Assembly (NCBI RefSeq): GCF_042665525.1
Contig: NZ_JBHTCQ010000005.1
Span: forward strand, 62,001 to 126,000
DNA length: 64,000 nt
Source: Allobogoriella alba
Lineage (GTDB): Bacteria > Actinomycetota > Actinomycetes > Actinomycetales > Actinomycetaceae
Reading direction: 5' to 3'
In this document: one piece after another, positions 44,373 to 52,389 of the stretch
Layout: each line of letters opens with the position of its first letter
Position numbering within the stretch: position 1 is the stretch's first letter
Made by a program: the position numbers and the translations under genes
The notes under the pieces: generated by a model
The model's input: only the letters and a program-made list of their open reading frames with translations
What the model was told of the DNA's origin: nothing
The model's database searches: none

Positions 44373-44553
44373 CACAGCTTCAGCCAATGGTCGCCCTTCC
44401 TCGGCTCCGCTGCGGCCGGAGGCTCGTTCCTCGCCCCAACCTCCGCTGCGCCTTCGTCAGAGCTCCAGCCATCGGTCGCCCTTCCTCGGCTCCGCTGCGG
44501 CCGGAGGCTCGTTCCTCGCCCCAACCTCCGCTGCGCCTTCGTCAGAGCTCCAG
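44373..44553 (-). repeat. 85-base tandem repeat across the argA stop codon
   Basis: Two nearly perfect 85-base units plus a partial third, at the 3' end of argA in gene direction. Each unit ends with CTGGAGCTCTGA (last copy CTGAAGCTGTGA), the final codons and stop of argA, so the gene end is present three times. In gene direction the unit contains GGGGC-GAGGAACGA-GCCTC, a 5-base stem with one G-U around the shared loop. Confidence 0.9.
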
Positions 44554-45060
44554 GAGCATCCGGGAGTTGCCCAGCGTGTTCGGCTTCACCCGGGCGAGGT
44601 CGAGGAACTCGGCCACGCCGTCGTCGTGCGAGCGGAGCATCTCGGCGTAGACGTCGGTGCCGACCGGTGTGCCGTCGATGACGTGGAATCCGTGGCGCGT
44701 GAAGAACTCGACCTCGAAGGTCAGGCAGAAGACGCGCCGCAGCCCGAGGGCCCGGGCGCGGTCCAGGAGCGCCTGGAGCAGCTGGTGCCCGATGCCCCGC
44801 CCGGACATCTCTGGTGCTACGGCGAGGGTGCGGACCTCGGCGATGTCGTCCCACAGCACGTGCAGCGCGCCGCAACCGACGATCGCCGAGGCCCCCGGCC
44901 CGCCGTCGTCCTCGGCGACGACGAACTCCTGCACGGCCTCGAAGTACTCGACGAGCTCCTTGGCGACCAGGATGTTGCGCTCGGCGTACGGCCGGACCAG
45001 CTCGTAGATCACCCGCACGTCTGCGGGCAGTGCCTGCCTGACCTCGATACCGCCGCTCAC
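44542..45060 (-). CDS. argA: amino-acid N-acetyltransferase (N-acetylglutamate synthase type)
   Basis: A 172-residue GNAT enzyme that makes N-acetylglutamate, first step of arginine synthesis; it matches the short mycobacterial ArgA type without kinase domain. Marks are VRPYAERNILVAKELVEYFE at the start, the acetyl-CoA loop LAVAPEMSGRGIGHQLLQAL, FFTRHGFHVI, and the end segment VKPNTLGNSRMLLEL. The stop codon lies in an 85-base tandem repeat. The other arginine genes are not in the window. Confidence 0.85.
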   Translation of the reverse strand: MSGGIEVRQALPADVRVIYELVRPYAERNILVAKELVEYFEAVQEFVVAEDDGGPGASAIVGCGALHVLWDDIAEVRTLAVAPEMSGRGIGHQLLQALLDRARALGLRRVFCLTFEVEFFTRHGFHVIDGTPVGTDVYAEMLRSHDDGVAEFLDLARVKPNTLGNSRMLLEL

Positions 45061-45134
45061 GCCGCGATACTAGGAGCCCGTGTCCGTGCCGGCCGAGGTC
45101 CGCCGACACGTGGACGCCGTGAGCTCCACGCGTC

Positions 45135-46175
45135 TCATGGCCGGTCGACCTGGCCGCGCTCGCGCGAGTGCAGCCGCGCGACGGCGGCATCGGCGGCGCG
45201 CCAGGTACCTCGGCCCGCCGGCTCCCGCACCCGTTCGATGGCCGCACGCGCGGTCGTCTCGTCGATGACCAGGTCGGTGACGACGCCGGCACGGAGCGCG
45301 CCGAGCAGCGGGCTCACCTTCGCCGTGCCGGCCACCACGCAGATGCGCCGGGCTATCCGCTGCAGCTCGCGAGGCGTCGGGCCGGTGGCGCGCTCGTTGA
45401 GCTCGATGTCGGAGTAGGAGCCGTCCTCCCGCAGCAGCACGGTGCACACGTCGCCGACCACGCCGGACCCGCGCAGGGTGGCGATCTCCTCCGGGTCGAG
45501 ATAGCCGGCGGAGTACACGTGCGAGGCCAACGGCCCGGTGAGCGCTCCGACGCCGAACAGGGCGATGTCGGCCCGCTCCTGCACGGCGAGGACACGCCGG
45601 ATGGATCGTTCGCGCCACATCGCCGCCTTGGTCTCCGGGTAGTCGAAGAACGCCGGGACGGGGAAGTGGTGGACGCGGGCGTCGAACGCCTCCGCCGCCG
45701 CCGTCATGATCGACCCGGCGTACGGGATGCCGGAGGTGACGGGGTTCGCCGCCCCGTTGAGCTGGACGACGGCGCTGCCCGGCGCGCGCTTGGGCGTCAG
45801 GTGCCCGACGACCGCGGAGGTGGTGGTCCCCCACGCCAGCCCCAGCACGGTGCTGGGCTCGACCCACGAGGAGACGAGCCGTCCCGCGACCTGGGCCACC
45901 TGCTCGAGGCGCTGCACGTCCGCGGTGCCTTCGCGCACCGCGACCACATGGGCACGCACACCGAAGACCTCCCGGAGCTCACGGGAGAGGGCGTCGGCAC
46001 CGGCGGTGCGCGGCTGGAGGGAGATGTGCACCAGACCGGTGTCCCGGGCACGCTGGATGAGCCGGGACACCGTCGAGCGGGAGACCTCCAGCCGCCGCGC
46101 GATGGCCTCCATGGTCTCGTCCTGGAGGTAGTACATCTGCGCGGCGACGTACACCATCTCGTCCCGGGTCCTCAC
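45135..46175 (-). CDS. SorC/DeoR-like sugar-binding transcriptional regulator
   Basis: A 346-residue regulator with an N-terminal helix-turn-helix of the sigma-like SorC type (ETMEAIARRLEVSRSTVSRL) and a C-terminal effector domain with LGLAWGTTTSAVVGHL, VQLNGAANP and ADIALFGVGAL that in the family binds phosphorylated sugars. It is divergent from glpD with 133 bases between, which includes the palindrome GCACGTTCGTGC. Control of the glycerol genes is therefore likely, which would be a different solution from the usual GlpR or IclR-type control. Confidence 0.88.
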   Translation of the reverse strand: MRTRDEMVYVAAQMYYLQDETMEAIARRLEVSRSTVSRLIQRARDTGLVHISLQPRTAGADALSRELREVFGVRAHVVAVREGTADVQRLEQVAQVAGRLVSSWVEPSTVLGLAWGTTTSAVVGHLTPKRAPGSAVVQLNGAANPVTSGIPYAGSIMTAAAEAFDARVHHFPVPAFFDYPETKAAMWRERSIRRVLAVQERADIALFGVGALTGPLASHVYSAGYLDPEEIATLRGSGVVGDVCTVLLREDGSYSDIELNERATGPTPRELQRIARRICVVAGTAKVSPLLGALRAGVVTDLVIDETTARAAIERVREPAGRGTWRAADAAVARLHSRERGQVDRP

Positions 46176-46212
46176 GGGAGATCACGACCGCTCACGCCAC
46201 CTCCCGTTCATC

Positions 46213-46224
46213 GCACGTTCGTGC
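46213..46224. promoter_or_regulatory. candidate SorC operator between the regulator and glpD
   Basis: Palindrome GCACG-TT-CGTGC, followed within 20 bases by GCGC-GTGTGT-GCGC. It is about 40 bases before the regulator start and 85 before glpD. Confidence 0.4.
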
Positions 46225-46308
46225 AGCGCCATTGCGCGTGTGTGCGCCGGCCGTCAGCATAGGGCCAGCCGGGACGAACCGGGCCGATCGACGACGAGGA
46301 GCGGACGC

Positions 46309-48057
46309 GTGGCCAGCCAGCTGAACCGGGAGACCCGCTCCGCCGCACTCGAGGACATGGCGGACGCAGAGGGCGTCGACGTGCTCGTCATCGGCGGGGG
46401 CGTCACCGGCGCGGGCATCGCCCTCGACGCCGCCACCCGCGGGCTGCGCACCGCGATCGTGGAGATGCAGGACTGGGCCTCCGGGACGTCCTCCCGCTCC
46501 TCCAAGCTCGTGCACGGCGGCCTGCGCTACCTCTACCAGCTGGACTTCGCCCTGGTCGCCGAGGCGCTGCGCGAGCGCGGCCGCCTGCTGCGCACCACCG
46601 CGCCGCACCTGGTGCACGCCCAGCCGTTCCTGTGGCCGCTGAAGACCCCGCTGATCGAGCGGGCGTACAGCGCCGTCGGCGTCGGCATGTACGACGCCCT
46701 CGCCATCCTCGGGGCACGCGGCGTCTCGGTCCCGGTGCAGAAGCACTACAGCAAGGCCGGGGCGCTCAAGATCTTCCCGCAGATGCGGCCGGACAGTCTG
46801 AGCGGCGCCATCCGGTTCTACGACGCCCGGGTGGACGACGCCCGGCTCGTCCTCGCGCTGGTGCGCTCTGCCGTCGGGCACGGGGCGCTCGCCGCGTCCC
46901 GGGCACAGGTGGTCGACCTGACCAAGGACCCGACGGGCCGGGTGACCGGCGCGGTCGTCGCGGACCTGGAGAGCGGGGCCGAGCGCACCGTGCGGGCGAA
47001 CCACGTCATCAACGCCACCGGCGTGTGGACGGAGGAGACCGAGGCCCTCGGCGGGGGCGAGCACGGCCTGAAGGTCCTCGCGTCCAAGGGCGTGCACATC
47101 GTGGTGCCCAAGGAGCGGATCTCGGGTCAGACCGGCCTGTTCCTGCGGACCGAGAAGTCGGTGCTCTTCGTCATCCCGTGGCAGCGGTACTGGGTCATCG
47201 GCACCACCGACACCCCGTGGACCGAGGAGCGCCAGCACCCGGTGGCCACCGCCGAGGACGTGGACTACATCCTCGAGCAGGCGAACAAGGTGCTCTCGCC
47301 GGCGCTGACCCGCGAGGACATCATCGGCGTGTACGCGGGCCTGCGGCCCCTGCTGCAGCCGGTGGCGAAGGGCGACGGGCAGTCACAACAGTCGACCAAG
47401 GTCTCCCGGGAGCACACCGTCGCCGAGGCGGCGCCGGGGCTGACCGTCATCGCGGGCGGCAAGCTCACCACCTACCGGCAGATGGCCGAGGACGCCGTGG
47501 ACTTCGCGCTCGGCGCCCGGGCACGCACGATGCCCTCGGTGACGGCGTCGACGCCACTCGTGGGGGCCGCCGGGTACCGCGCGACGAAGGCTCGCGCCGG
47601 CCAGATCGGCGCGGCGCACGGCTGGACGGCCGACCGGGTCGAGCACCTCCTGCACCGGTACGGCTCGGAGATCTCCCTCATCCTCGAGTCGATCGAGGCC
47701 ACGCCGGAGCTCGGCAGGCCGCTGACCGGCGCCGAGGCCTACCTCGCCGCGGAGGTGGCGTTCGCCGTCACGCACGAGGGCGCGCTGCACCTGGAGGACA
47801 TCCTCACCCACCGCGTCCGGCTCAGCTACGAGACCCGCGACCGTGGCGTCTCCGCCCTCGAGGAGATCGCGGCGATCGCAGGGCCTCTGCTCGGCTGGGA
47901 CGAGGCGACCACGACGCGGGAGATCGACGCCTACCGCCGCCGGGCCGAGGCGGAGGCGACCGCCGAGCAGGAACGCACCGACACCGCCGCCGCGGCCGCA
48001 CGGCTGACCACCGACGACGTCGTGCCCGTCCGCAGCCTCGACGCACCGACCACCTGA
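46309..48057 (+). CDS. glpD: glycerol-3-phosphate dehydrogenase (quinone-linked)
   Basis: Membrane-associated FAD enzyme of 582 residues that oxidises glycerol 3-phosphate to dihydroxyacetone phosphate. The GTG start with GAGGAG site gives VASQLNRETRSAALEDM. FAD motif VLVIGGGVTGAGIALDAATR is at about residues 28-47, then SSRSSKLVHGGLRYL, VINATGVWTEE, WQRYWVIGTTDTPW and the C-terminal LTGAEAYLAAEVAFAVTHEG helical domain. It is the first of the glpD-glpF-glpK cluster. Confidence 0.95.
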   Translation: MASQLNRETRSAALEDMADAEGVDVLVIGGGVTGAGIALDAATRGLRTAIVEMQDWASGTSSRSSKLVHGGLRYLYQLDFALVAEALRERGRLLRTTAPHLVHAQPFLWPLKTPLIERAYSAVGVGMYDALAILGARGVSVPVQKHYSKAGALKIFPQMRPDSLSGAIRFYDARVDDARLVLALVRSAVGHGALAASRAQVVDLTKDPTGRVTGAVVADLESGAERTVRANHVINATGVWTEETEALGGGEHGLKVLASKGVHIVVPKERISGQTGLFLRTEKSVLFVIPWQRYWVIGTTDTPWTEERQHPVATAEDVDYILEQANKVLSPALTREDIIGVYAGLRPLLQPVAKGDGQSQQSTKVSREHTVAEAAPGLTVIAGGKLTTYRQMAEDAVDFALGARARTMPSVTASTPLVGAAGYRATKARAGQIGAAHGWTADRVEHLLHRYGSEISLILESIEATPELGRPLTGAEAYLAAEVAFAVTHEGALHLEDILTHRVRLSYETRDRGVSALEEIAAIAGPLLGWDEATTTREIDAYRRRAEAEATAEQERTDTAAAAARLTTDDVVPVRSLDAPTT

Positions 48058-48188
48058 CACCGATCCAGCACGACACACCGGGGGGATCCTGCGCGAAAAC
48101 CCGCCCACGAAGGGCACCTGACGAGCATCATCCAGACAAGCCGCCGAACCGGCGGGCCACCACGCGCCACCGACGGCGCCCGACTGGC

Positions 48189-48203
48189 TCACAACGGTTG
48201 TGA
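48189..48203. promoter_or_regulatory. palindrome in front of glpF
   Basis: TCACAAC-G-GTTGTGA, perfect 7-base arms, ending 18 bases before the glpF start. It stands out as the only AT-richer palindrome in the 164-base glpD-glpF gap and is a candidate operator for glpFK. Confidence 0.5.
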
Positions 48204-48221
48204 CCAGAGAGTGGGTTGACA

Positions 48222-48968
48222 GTGGAAGTTTCGTTGACGGAGATCTTCTTCTCCGAAGTCATGGGCACCGCGATGCTCACCCTGCTGGGTTGTGGCGTCG
48301 TGGCGAACCAGGTCCTGCCGAAGACCAAGGGGAACGACACCGGGTGGGTCCTCATCACGTTCGGATGGGGCATCGCGGTCTTCGCGGGTGTGTACGCGGC
48401 GTACCGGACCGGCGGTCACCTGAACCCTGCCGTCACGCTGGGCCTGCTCGCCAACGGCAGCGACATGTTCGCAGGCACCGACCAGCTCCCGGCGATCCCG
48501 GCGACCGGTGGCACCGTGGTGACGTACCTGGCGGGTGAGATGGTCGGCGCGTTCCTCGGCGCCGTCGTCGTCTACCTGGCGTACAAGCGGCACTTCGACC
48601 AGGATGCGCCGGGCGGCATCAAGCTGGCGGTGTTCTCCACCGGCCCGGAGGTCCGCAGCTACGGGTGGAACTTCGTCACGGAGGTCGTGGGCACGTTCGT
48701 CCTGGTCTTCGTCGTCATCATGTTCGGCAACACGCCGTCCGGGCTCGGACCGCTCGCCGTCGCCTTCCTCGTCGTCGGTATCGGTATGAGCCTCGGTGGC
48801 CCCACGGGGTACGCCATCAACCCGGCTCGTGACCTCGGACCCCGTATCGCGCACGCCGTGCTGCCCATCAAGGGCAAGGGCTCCTCCGACTGGGGCTACT
48901 CGTGGGTCCCGGTCGCGGGTCCGATCGTCGGCGGTGTGCTCGCCGGGCTCCTCGCCATGGCCTTCTGA
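48222..48968 (+). CDS. glpF: glycerol facilitator (aquaglyceroporin)
   Basis: Membrane channel for glycerol, 248 residues. Two NPA-type pore loops are seen, GGHLNPAVTLGLL near residue 65 and YAINPARDLGPR near 200; the aspartate after NPAR is a mark of aquaglyceroporins. Six membrane segments begin with VMGTAMLTLLGCGVVANQVL. The GTG was taken as start; a TTG two codons before is an alternative. It is followed by glpK after 66 bases. Confidence 0.94.
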   Translation: MEVSLTEIFFSEVMGTAMLTLLGCGVVANQVLPKTKGNDTGWVLITFGWGIAVFAGVYAAYRTGGHLNPAVTLGLLANGSDMFAGTDQLPAIPATGGTVVTYLAGEMVGAFLGAVVVYLAYKRHFDQDAPGGIKLAVFSTGPEVRSYGWNFVTEVVGTFVLVFVVIMFGNTPSGLGPLAVAFLVVGIGMSLGGPTGYAINPARDLGPRIAHAVLPIKGKGSSDWGYSWVPVAGPIVGGVLAGLLAMAF

Positions 48969-49034
48969 CCAGCTCCTCCAGCCCTCACCCGACCCTCCCG
49001 GGCACCGAGCGCCCGGAGAACCGAAAGGAACACC

Positions 49035-50555
49035 ATGGCTGACGCCACGTACGTCCTCGCCATCGACCAGGGCACCACCAGCACCCGGGCGATCGTCTTC
49101 GACCACTCCGGCCAGATCGTCGAGACCGGCCAGCTCGAGCACGAGCAGATCTTCCCCAAGGCCGGCTGGGTCGAGCACGACCCGCAGGAGATCTGGCGGA
49201 ACACCCGCGAGGTCGTCGGCATGGCGCTGACCCGCGCCAACATCACCCACGAGCACATCGCGGCGGTCGGCATCACCAACCAGCGCGAGACCACGGTGGT
49301 GTGGGACAAGAACACCGGCGAGCCGGTGTACAACGCCATCGTCTGGCAGGACACCCGCACGCAGAAGATCGTCGAGGAGCTCGGCGGCTCGGAGGGCGCG
49401 GACAAGTACAAGGCCAAGGTCGGCCTGCCGCTGGCGACGTACTTCTCCGGCCCGAAGGTCAAGTGGATCCTCGACAACGTCGACGGCGCCCGCGAGAAGG
49501 CGGAGGCCGGCGACCTCCTCTTCGGCAACACCGACGCCTGGCTCGTGTGGAACATGACGGGCGGCACGGACGGCGGCCGGCACATCACCGACGTCACGAA
49601 CGCCTCCCGCACCATGCTGATGAACCTCGACTCGCTGACGTGGAACGAGGACATCGCCGCCGACATGGGCATCCCGATGTCGATGCTGCCCGAGATCCGC
49701 TCCTCCTCCGAGGTGTACGGCGAGGGCCGCCGGGGCGGCATGGTCCCGGGCGTGCCGATCGCCGGCATCCTCGGCGACCAGCAGGCGGCAACCTTCGGGC
49801 AGGCCTGCTTCGAGGTCGGCATGGCCAAGAACACCTACGGCACCGGCAACTTCATGCTGATCAACACCGGCACGGAGGCGGTGCCGTCGGAGAACGGCCT
49901 GCTGACCACCGTGGCGTACAAGATCGGGGACAACGCGCCGATCTACGCGCTGGAGGGCTCGATCGCGGTCACCGGCTCCCTGGTGCAGTGGTTCCGCGAC
50001 AACCTCGGCATCATCTCCTCGGCCCCGGAGATCGAGGACCTGGCCAAGACGGTCGAGGACAACGGCGGCGCCTACTTCGTCCCCGCGTTCTCCGGCCTGT
50101 TCGCGCCGTACTGGAAGGCGGACGCGCGCGGCGCGCTGGTGGGCCTCACGCGGTACGTCAACAAGGGTCACATCGCCCGCGCCGTGCTCGAGGCCACCGC
50201 GTTCCAGACGCGCGAGGTCAACGACGCCATGGCGGCCGACTCCGGCGTCCAGCTCACCGAGCTCAAGGTCGACGGCGGCATGGTCGCCAACGAGACGCTC
50301 ATGCAGTTCCAGGCCGACATCCTGGGCGTGGACGTGGTGCGCCCGAAGGTCGCGGAGACGACGGCGCTCGGCGCCGCCTATGCCGCGGGCATCGCCGTCG
50401 GCTACTGGCAGGGCGAGCAGGACGTCATCGACAACTGGGCCGAGGGGAAGCGCTGGACGCCCCAGATGGACGACGCCGAGCGCGAGCGCACGTACCGCCT
50501 CTGGAAGAAGGCGGTGACGAAGACCTTCGACTGGGTCGATGACGACGTGAGCTGA
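49035..50555 (+). CDS. glpK: glycerol kinase
   Basis: Phosphorylates glycerol; 506 residues, standard length. AIDQGTTSTRAIVFDHSGQI gives the phosphate loop, GITNQRETTVVWDKNTGEP the substrate region, TYGTGNFMLINTGTEAVPS and LKVDGGMVANETLMQFQAD the C-terminal domain. An AAAGGA site precedes the start. The last codons GAC-GTG-AGC and the TGA stop are part of an 86-base repeat that follows the gene. Confidence 0.97.
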   Translation: MADATYVLAIDQGTTSTRAIVFDHSGQIVETGQLEHEQIFPKAGWVEHDPQEIWRNTREVVGMALTRANITHEHIAAVGITNQRETTVVWDKNTGEPVYNAIVWQDTRTQKIVEELGGSEGADKYKAKVGLPLATYFSGPKVKWILDNVDGAREKAEAGDLLFGNTDAWLVWNMTGGTDGGRHITDVTNASRTMLMNLDSLTWNEDIAADMGIPMSMLPEIRSSSEVYGEGRRGGMVPGVPIAGILGDQQAATFGQACFEVGMAKNTYGTGNFMLINTGTEAVPSENGLLTTVAYKIGDNAPIYALEGSIAVTGSLVQWFRDNLGIISSAPEIEDLAKTVEDNGGAYFVPAFSGLFAPYWKADARGALVGLTRYVNKGHIARAVLEATAFQTREVNDAMAADSGVQLTELKVDGGMVANETLMQFQADILGVDVVRPKVAETTALGAAYAAGIAVGYWQGEQDVIDNWAEGKRWTPQMDDAERERTYRLWKKAVTKTFDWVDDDVS

Positions 50556-50727
50556 CGAGCACGAAGCCGAGGTGGGACCGAGGAACGAGGTCCCGCCGAG
50601 GCGGAGAGCGAGGAAGCGAGCACATCGAGCACGTGAGCTGACGAGCACGAAGCCGAGGTGGGACCGAGGAACGAGGTCCCGCCGAGGCGGAGAGCGAGGA
50701 AGCGAGCACATCGAGCACGTGAGCTGA
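50546..50727 (+). repeat. 86-base tandem repeat across the glpK stop codon
   Basis: Two perfect 86-base units; the sequence CGTGAGCTGACGAG, which holds the glpK stop, appears at 50546, 50632 and 50718. Within each unit GGTGGGACC-GAGGAACGA-GGTCCCGCC can form a 9-base stem (one G-U) with the 9-nt loop shared with the other gene-end elements. Confidence 0.92.
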
Positions 50728-50803
50728 CGAGTTGTCCACACGCCGCGGTCAAAGTCCGGCCGGGACATCGGGCGCGGCGGTAGGCTTGACCGTGCAGGAC
50801 GTC

Positions 50804-50827
50804 GCACCTCGTACCGGGACGAGGTGC
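50804..50827. terminator. hairpin between glpK and the lldD-like gene
   Basis: Perfect 9-base arms GCACCTCGT and ACGAGGTGC with loop ACCGGG. Part of the 375-base stretch (50556-50930) that has no gene and holds the 86-base repeats and two hairpins. Confidence 0.55.
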
Positions 50828-50877
50828 CGACCGGGCCGATTCCCCAGGTCGGCCGGGGACGAGTGCGAACCCGGGGT

Positions 50878-50917
50878 CGACGGGCCCTTCCACCGACGTC
50901 GGTGGGAGGGCCCGTCG
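50878..50917. terminator. terminator of the 2-hydroxyacid oxidase gene
   Basis: A 40-base near-perfect palindrome with outer arms CGACGGGCCCT/AGGGCCCGTCG and inner arms CCACCGAC/GTCGGTGG separated by one mismatched base on each side. It starts 13 bases past the stop of the minus-strand oxidase gene; it can also stop transcription from glpK. Confidence 0.8.
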
Positions 50918-50930
50918 CCGTGCCGGGCAG

Positions 50931-52328
50931 CTACCGTCCGCGCTCGGCGGCGGCCTTCTCCACGGCGTCGACCGGAGCCGCGCGACGGGTGGACGCGGAA
51001 CGTGCGGCGGAGCCCTTCCGCGCGGTCTGCTTCCCCTTGCCTCCGGAACGCGGCAGACCCGGCCGTGGCGCCTGCTCGGCGGCCTGGTCCGCCACCTCCG
51101 GGACCGGGACGAGGCGCGCGAGCTGGGTGACGTGCCGCGGCTCGAGCTCGGCCAGGGACTGCACACCCAGCAGCTTCATGGTGCGCTCGACTTCGCTGCG
51201 CAGGATCTCCACCGCGCGGTCGACGCCGGCGCGCCCACCTGCCATGAGGCCGTAGAGGTACGCGCGCCCGACGAGTGTGAAGTCCGCGCCGAGTGCCACC
51301 GACGCGACGACGTCGGCACCGTTCATGATGCCGGTGTCGACCATGACCTCGGTGTCCTTGCCGACCTCGCGCACGACCTTCGGCAGGAGGTGGAACGGGA
51401 CGGGCGCCCGGTCCAGCTGCCGGCCGCCGTGGTTGGACAGCAGGATGCCGTCCACGCCGGCGTCGACGAGGCGCACCGCGTCCGGGACGTTCTGCACGCC
51501 CTTGATGACGATCTTCCCGGGCCACAGCTCGCGGATGACCTCGAGGTCGTCGTAGCTGATCGTCGGGTCCATCGCCGCGTCGAGGAGCTCGCCGACCGTG
51601 CCGCCGGTGGAGCTCAGCGAGGCGAACTCGAGCTTGGGCGTGGTGAGGAAGTCGAACCACCACCAGGGCCGCGGGACGGCGTCGAGGATCGTCCGGACGC
51701 CGATCTGCGGCGGGATGGAGAAGCCGTTGCGCTTGTCCCGCAGCCGGGCACCGGCGATGGGGGTGTCCACCGTGAAGAACAGCGTGTCGAACTCGGCCGC
51801 GGCAGCCCGGCGGGTGAGCTCGTAGGAGACCTCCCGGTCGCGCATGACGTACAGCTGGAACCAGTTCCGGCCGTCGGGGTTGGCGGCCTTCACCCCCTCG
51901 ATCGACGTGGTGCCGAGCGTGGAGAGGGTGAACGGGATGCCTGCGGCTCCCGCCGCTCCTGCCCCGGCCACCTCGCCCTCGGTCTGCATGAGCCGGGTGA
52001 ACCCGGTGGGGGCGATGCCGAACGGCAGGGCGCTGGGCCCGCCGAGGATCTCGGTCGAGGTGTCGACGTCCTCCGCCGGGCGGAGCACGTCGGGGTGGAA
52101 CTCGACGTCCTCGAACGCCTGCCGGGCCCGCTGCAGCGACAGCTCGCCCTCGGCGGCGCCGTCCGTGTAGTCGAACGCGGCGGCCGGGGTACGGCGTTTC
52201 GCGATCGCCCGCAGGTCGTAGATCGTCAGCGCGGCGGACAGCCGTCGTCGCCGTGCGTTGAGATCGGGCTTCTTGAGCTTGAGCAGCTCGAAGACCTCGG
52301 CCGGCCGGGGGACCTGACGGGTGACCAT
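50931..52328 (-). CDS. lldD: FMN-dependent alpha-hydroxy-acid oxidizing protein (LldD-like)
   Basis: A 465-residue TIM-barrel flavoenzyme that oxidises a 2-hydroxyacid, likely L-lactate, to the keto acid. Motifs are AAFDYTDGAAEGE near residue 50, GIAPTGFTRLMQTEGE, LSTLGTTSIEGVKAANP, and the catalytic histidine region LLSNHGGRQLD followed by VMVDTGIMNGADVVASVALGAD. The fold ends near residue 415; the last 50 residues are an Ala/Arg/Lys-rich basic tail (KGKQTARKGSAARSAS) not found in the family core. No lactate permease or lutABC genes are adjacent. Confidence 0.88.
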   Translation of the reverse strand: MVTRQVPRPAEVFELLKLKKPDLNARRRRLSAALTIYDLRAIAKRRTPAAAFDYTDGAAEGELSLQRARQAFEDVEFHPDVLRPAEDVDTSTEILGGPSALPFGIAPTGFTRLMQTEGEVAGAGAAGAAGIPFTLSTLGTTSIEGVKAANPDGRNWFQLYVMRDREVSYELTRRAAAAEFDTLFFTVDTPIAGARLRDKRNGFSIPPQIGVRTILDAVPRPWWWFDFLTTPKLEFASLSSTGGTVGELLDAAMDPTISYDDLEVIRELWPGKIVIKGVQNVPDAVRLVDAGVDGILLSNHGGRQLDRAPVPFHLLPKVVREVGKDTEVMVDTGIMNGADVVASVALGADFTLVGRAYLYGLMAGGRAGVDRAVEILRSEVERTMKLLGVQSLAELEPRHVTQLARLVPVPEVADQAAEQAPRPGLPRSGGKGKQTARKGSAARSASTRRAAPVDAVEKAAAERGR

Positions 52329-52389
52329 ACGACTCCTGACTCTCCGTTCGTGCCACCGAGGCTAGTCGCCCGCCTGAGAGACTGTGCCC

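Noticed and set aside
50546..50727. Insertion sequence remnants at the tandem repeats
   Set aside because: No transposase fragment, no terminal inverted repeats and no target-site duplication; the repeats copy the gene end itself.
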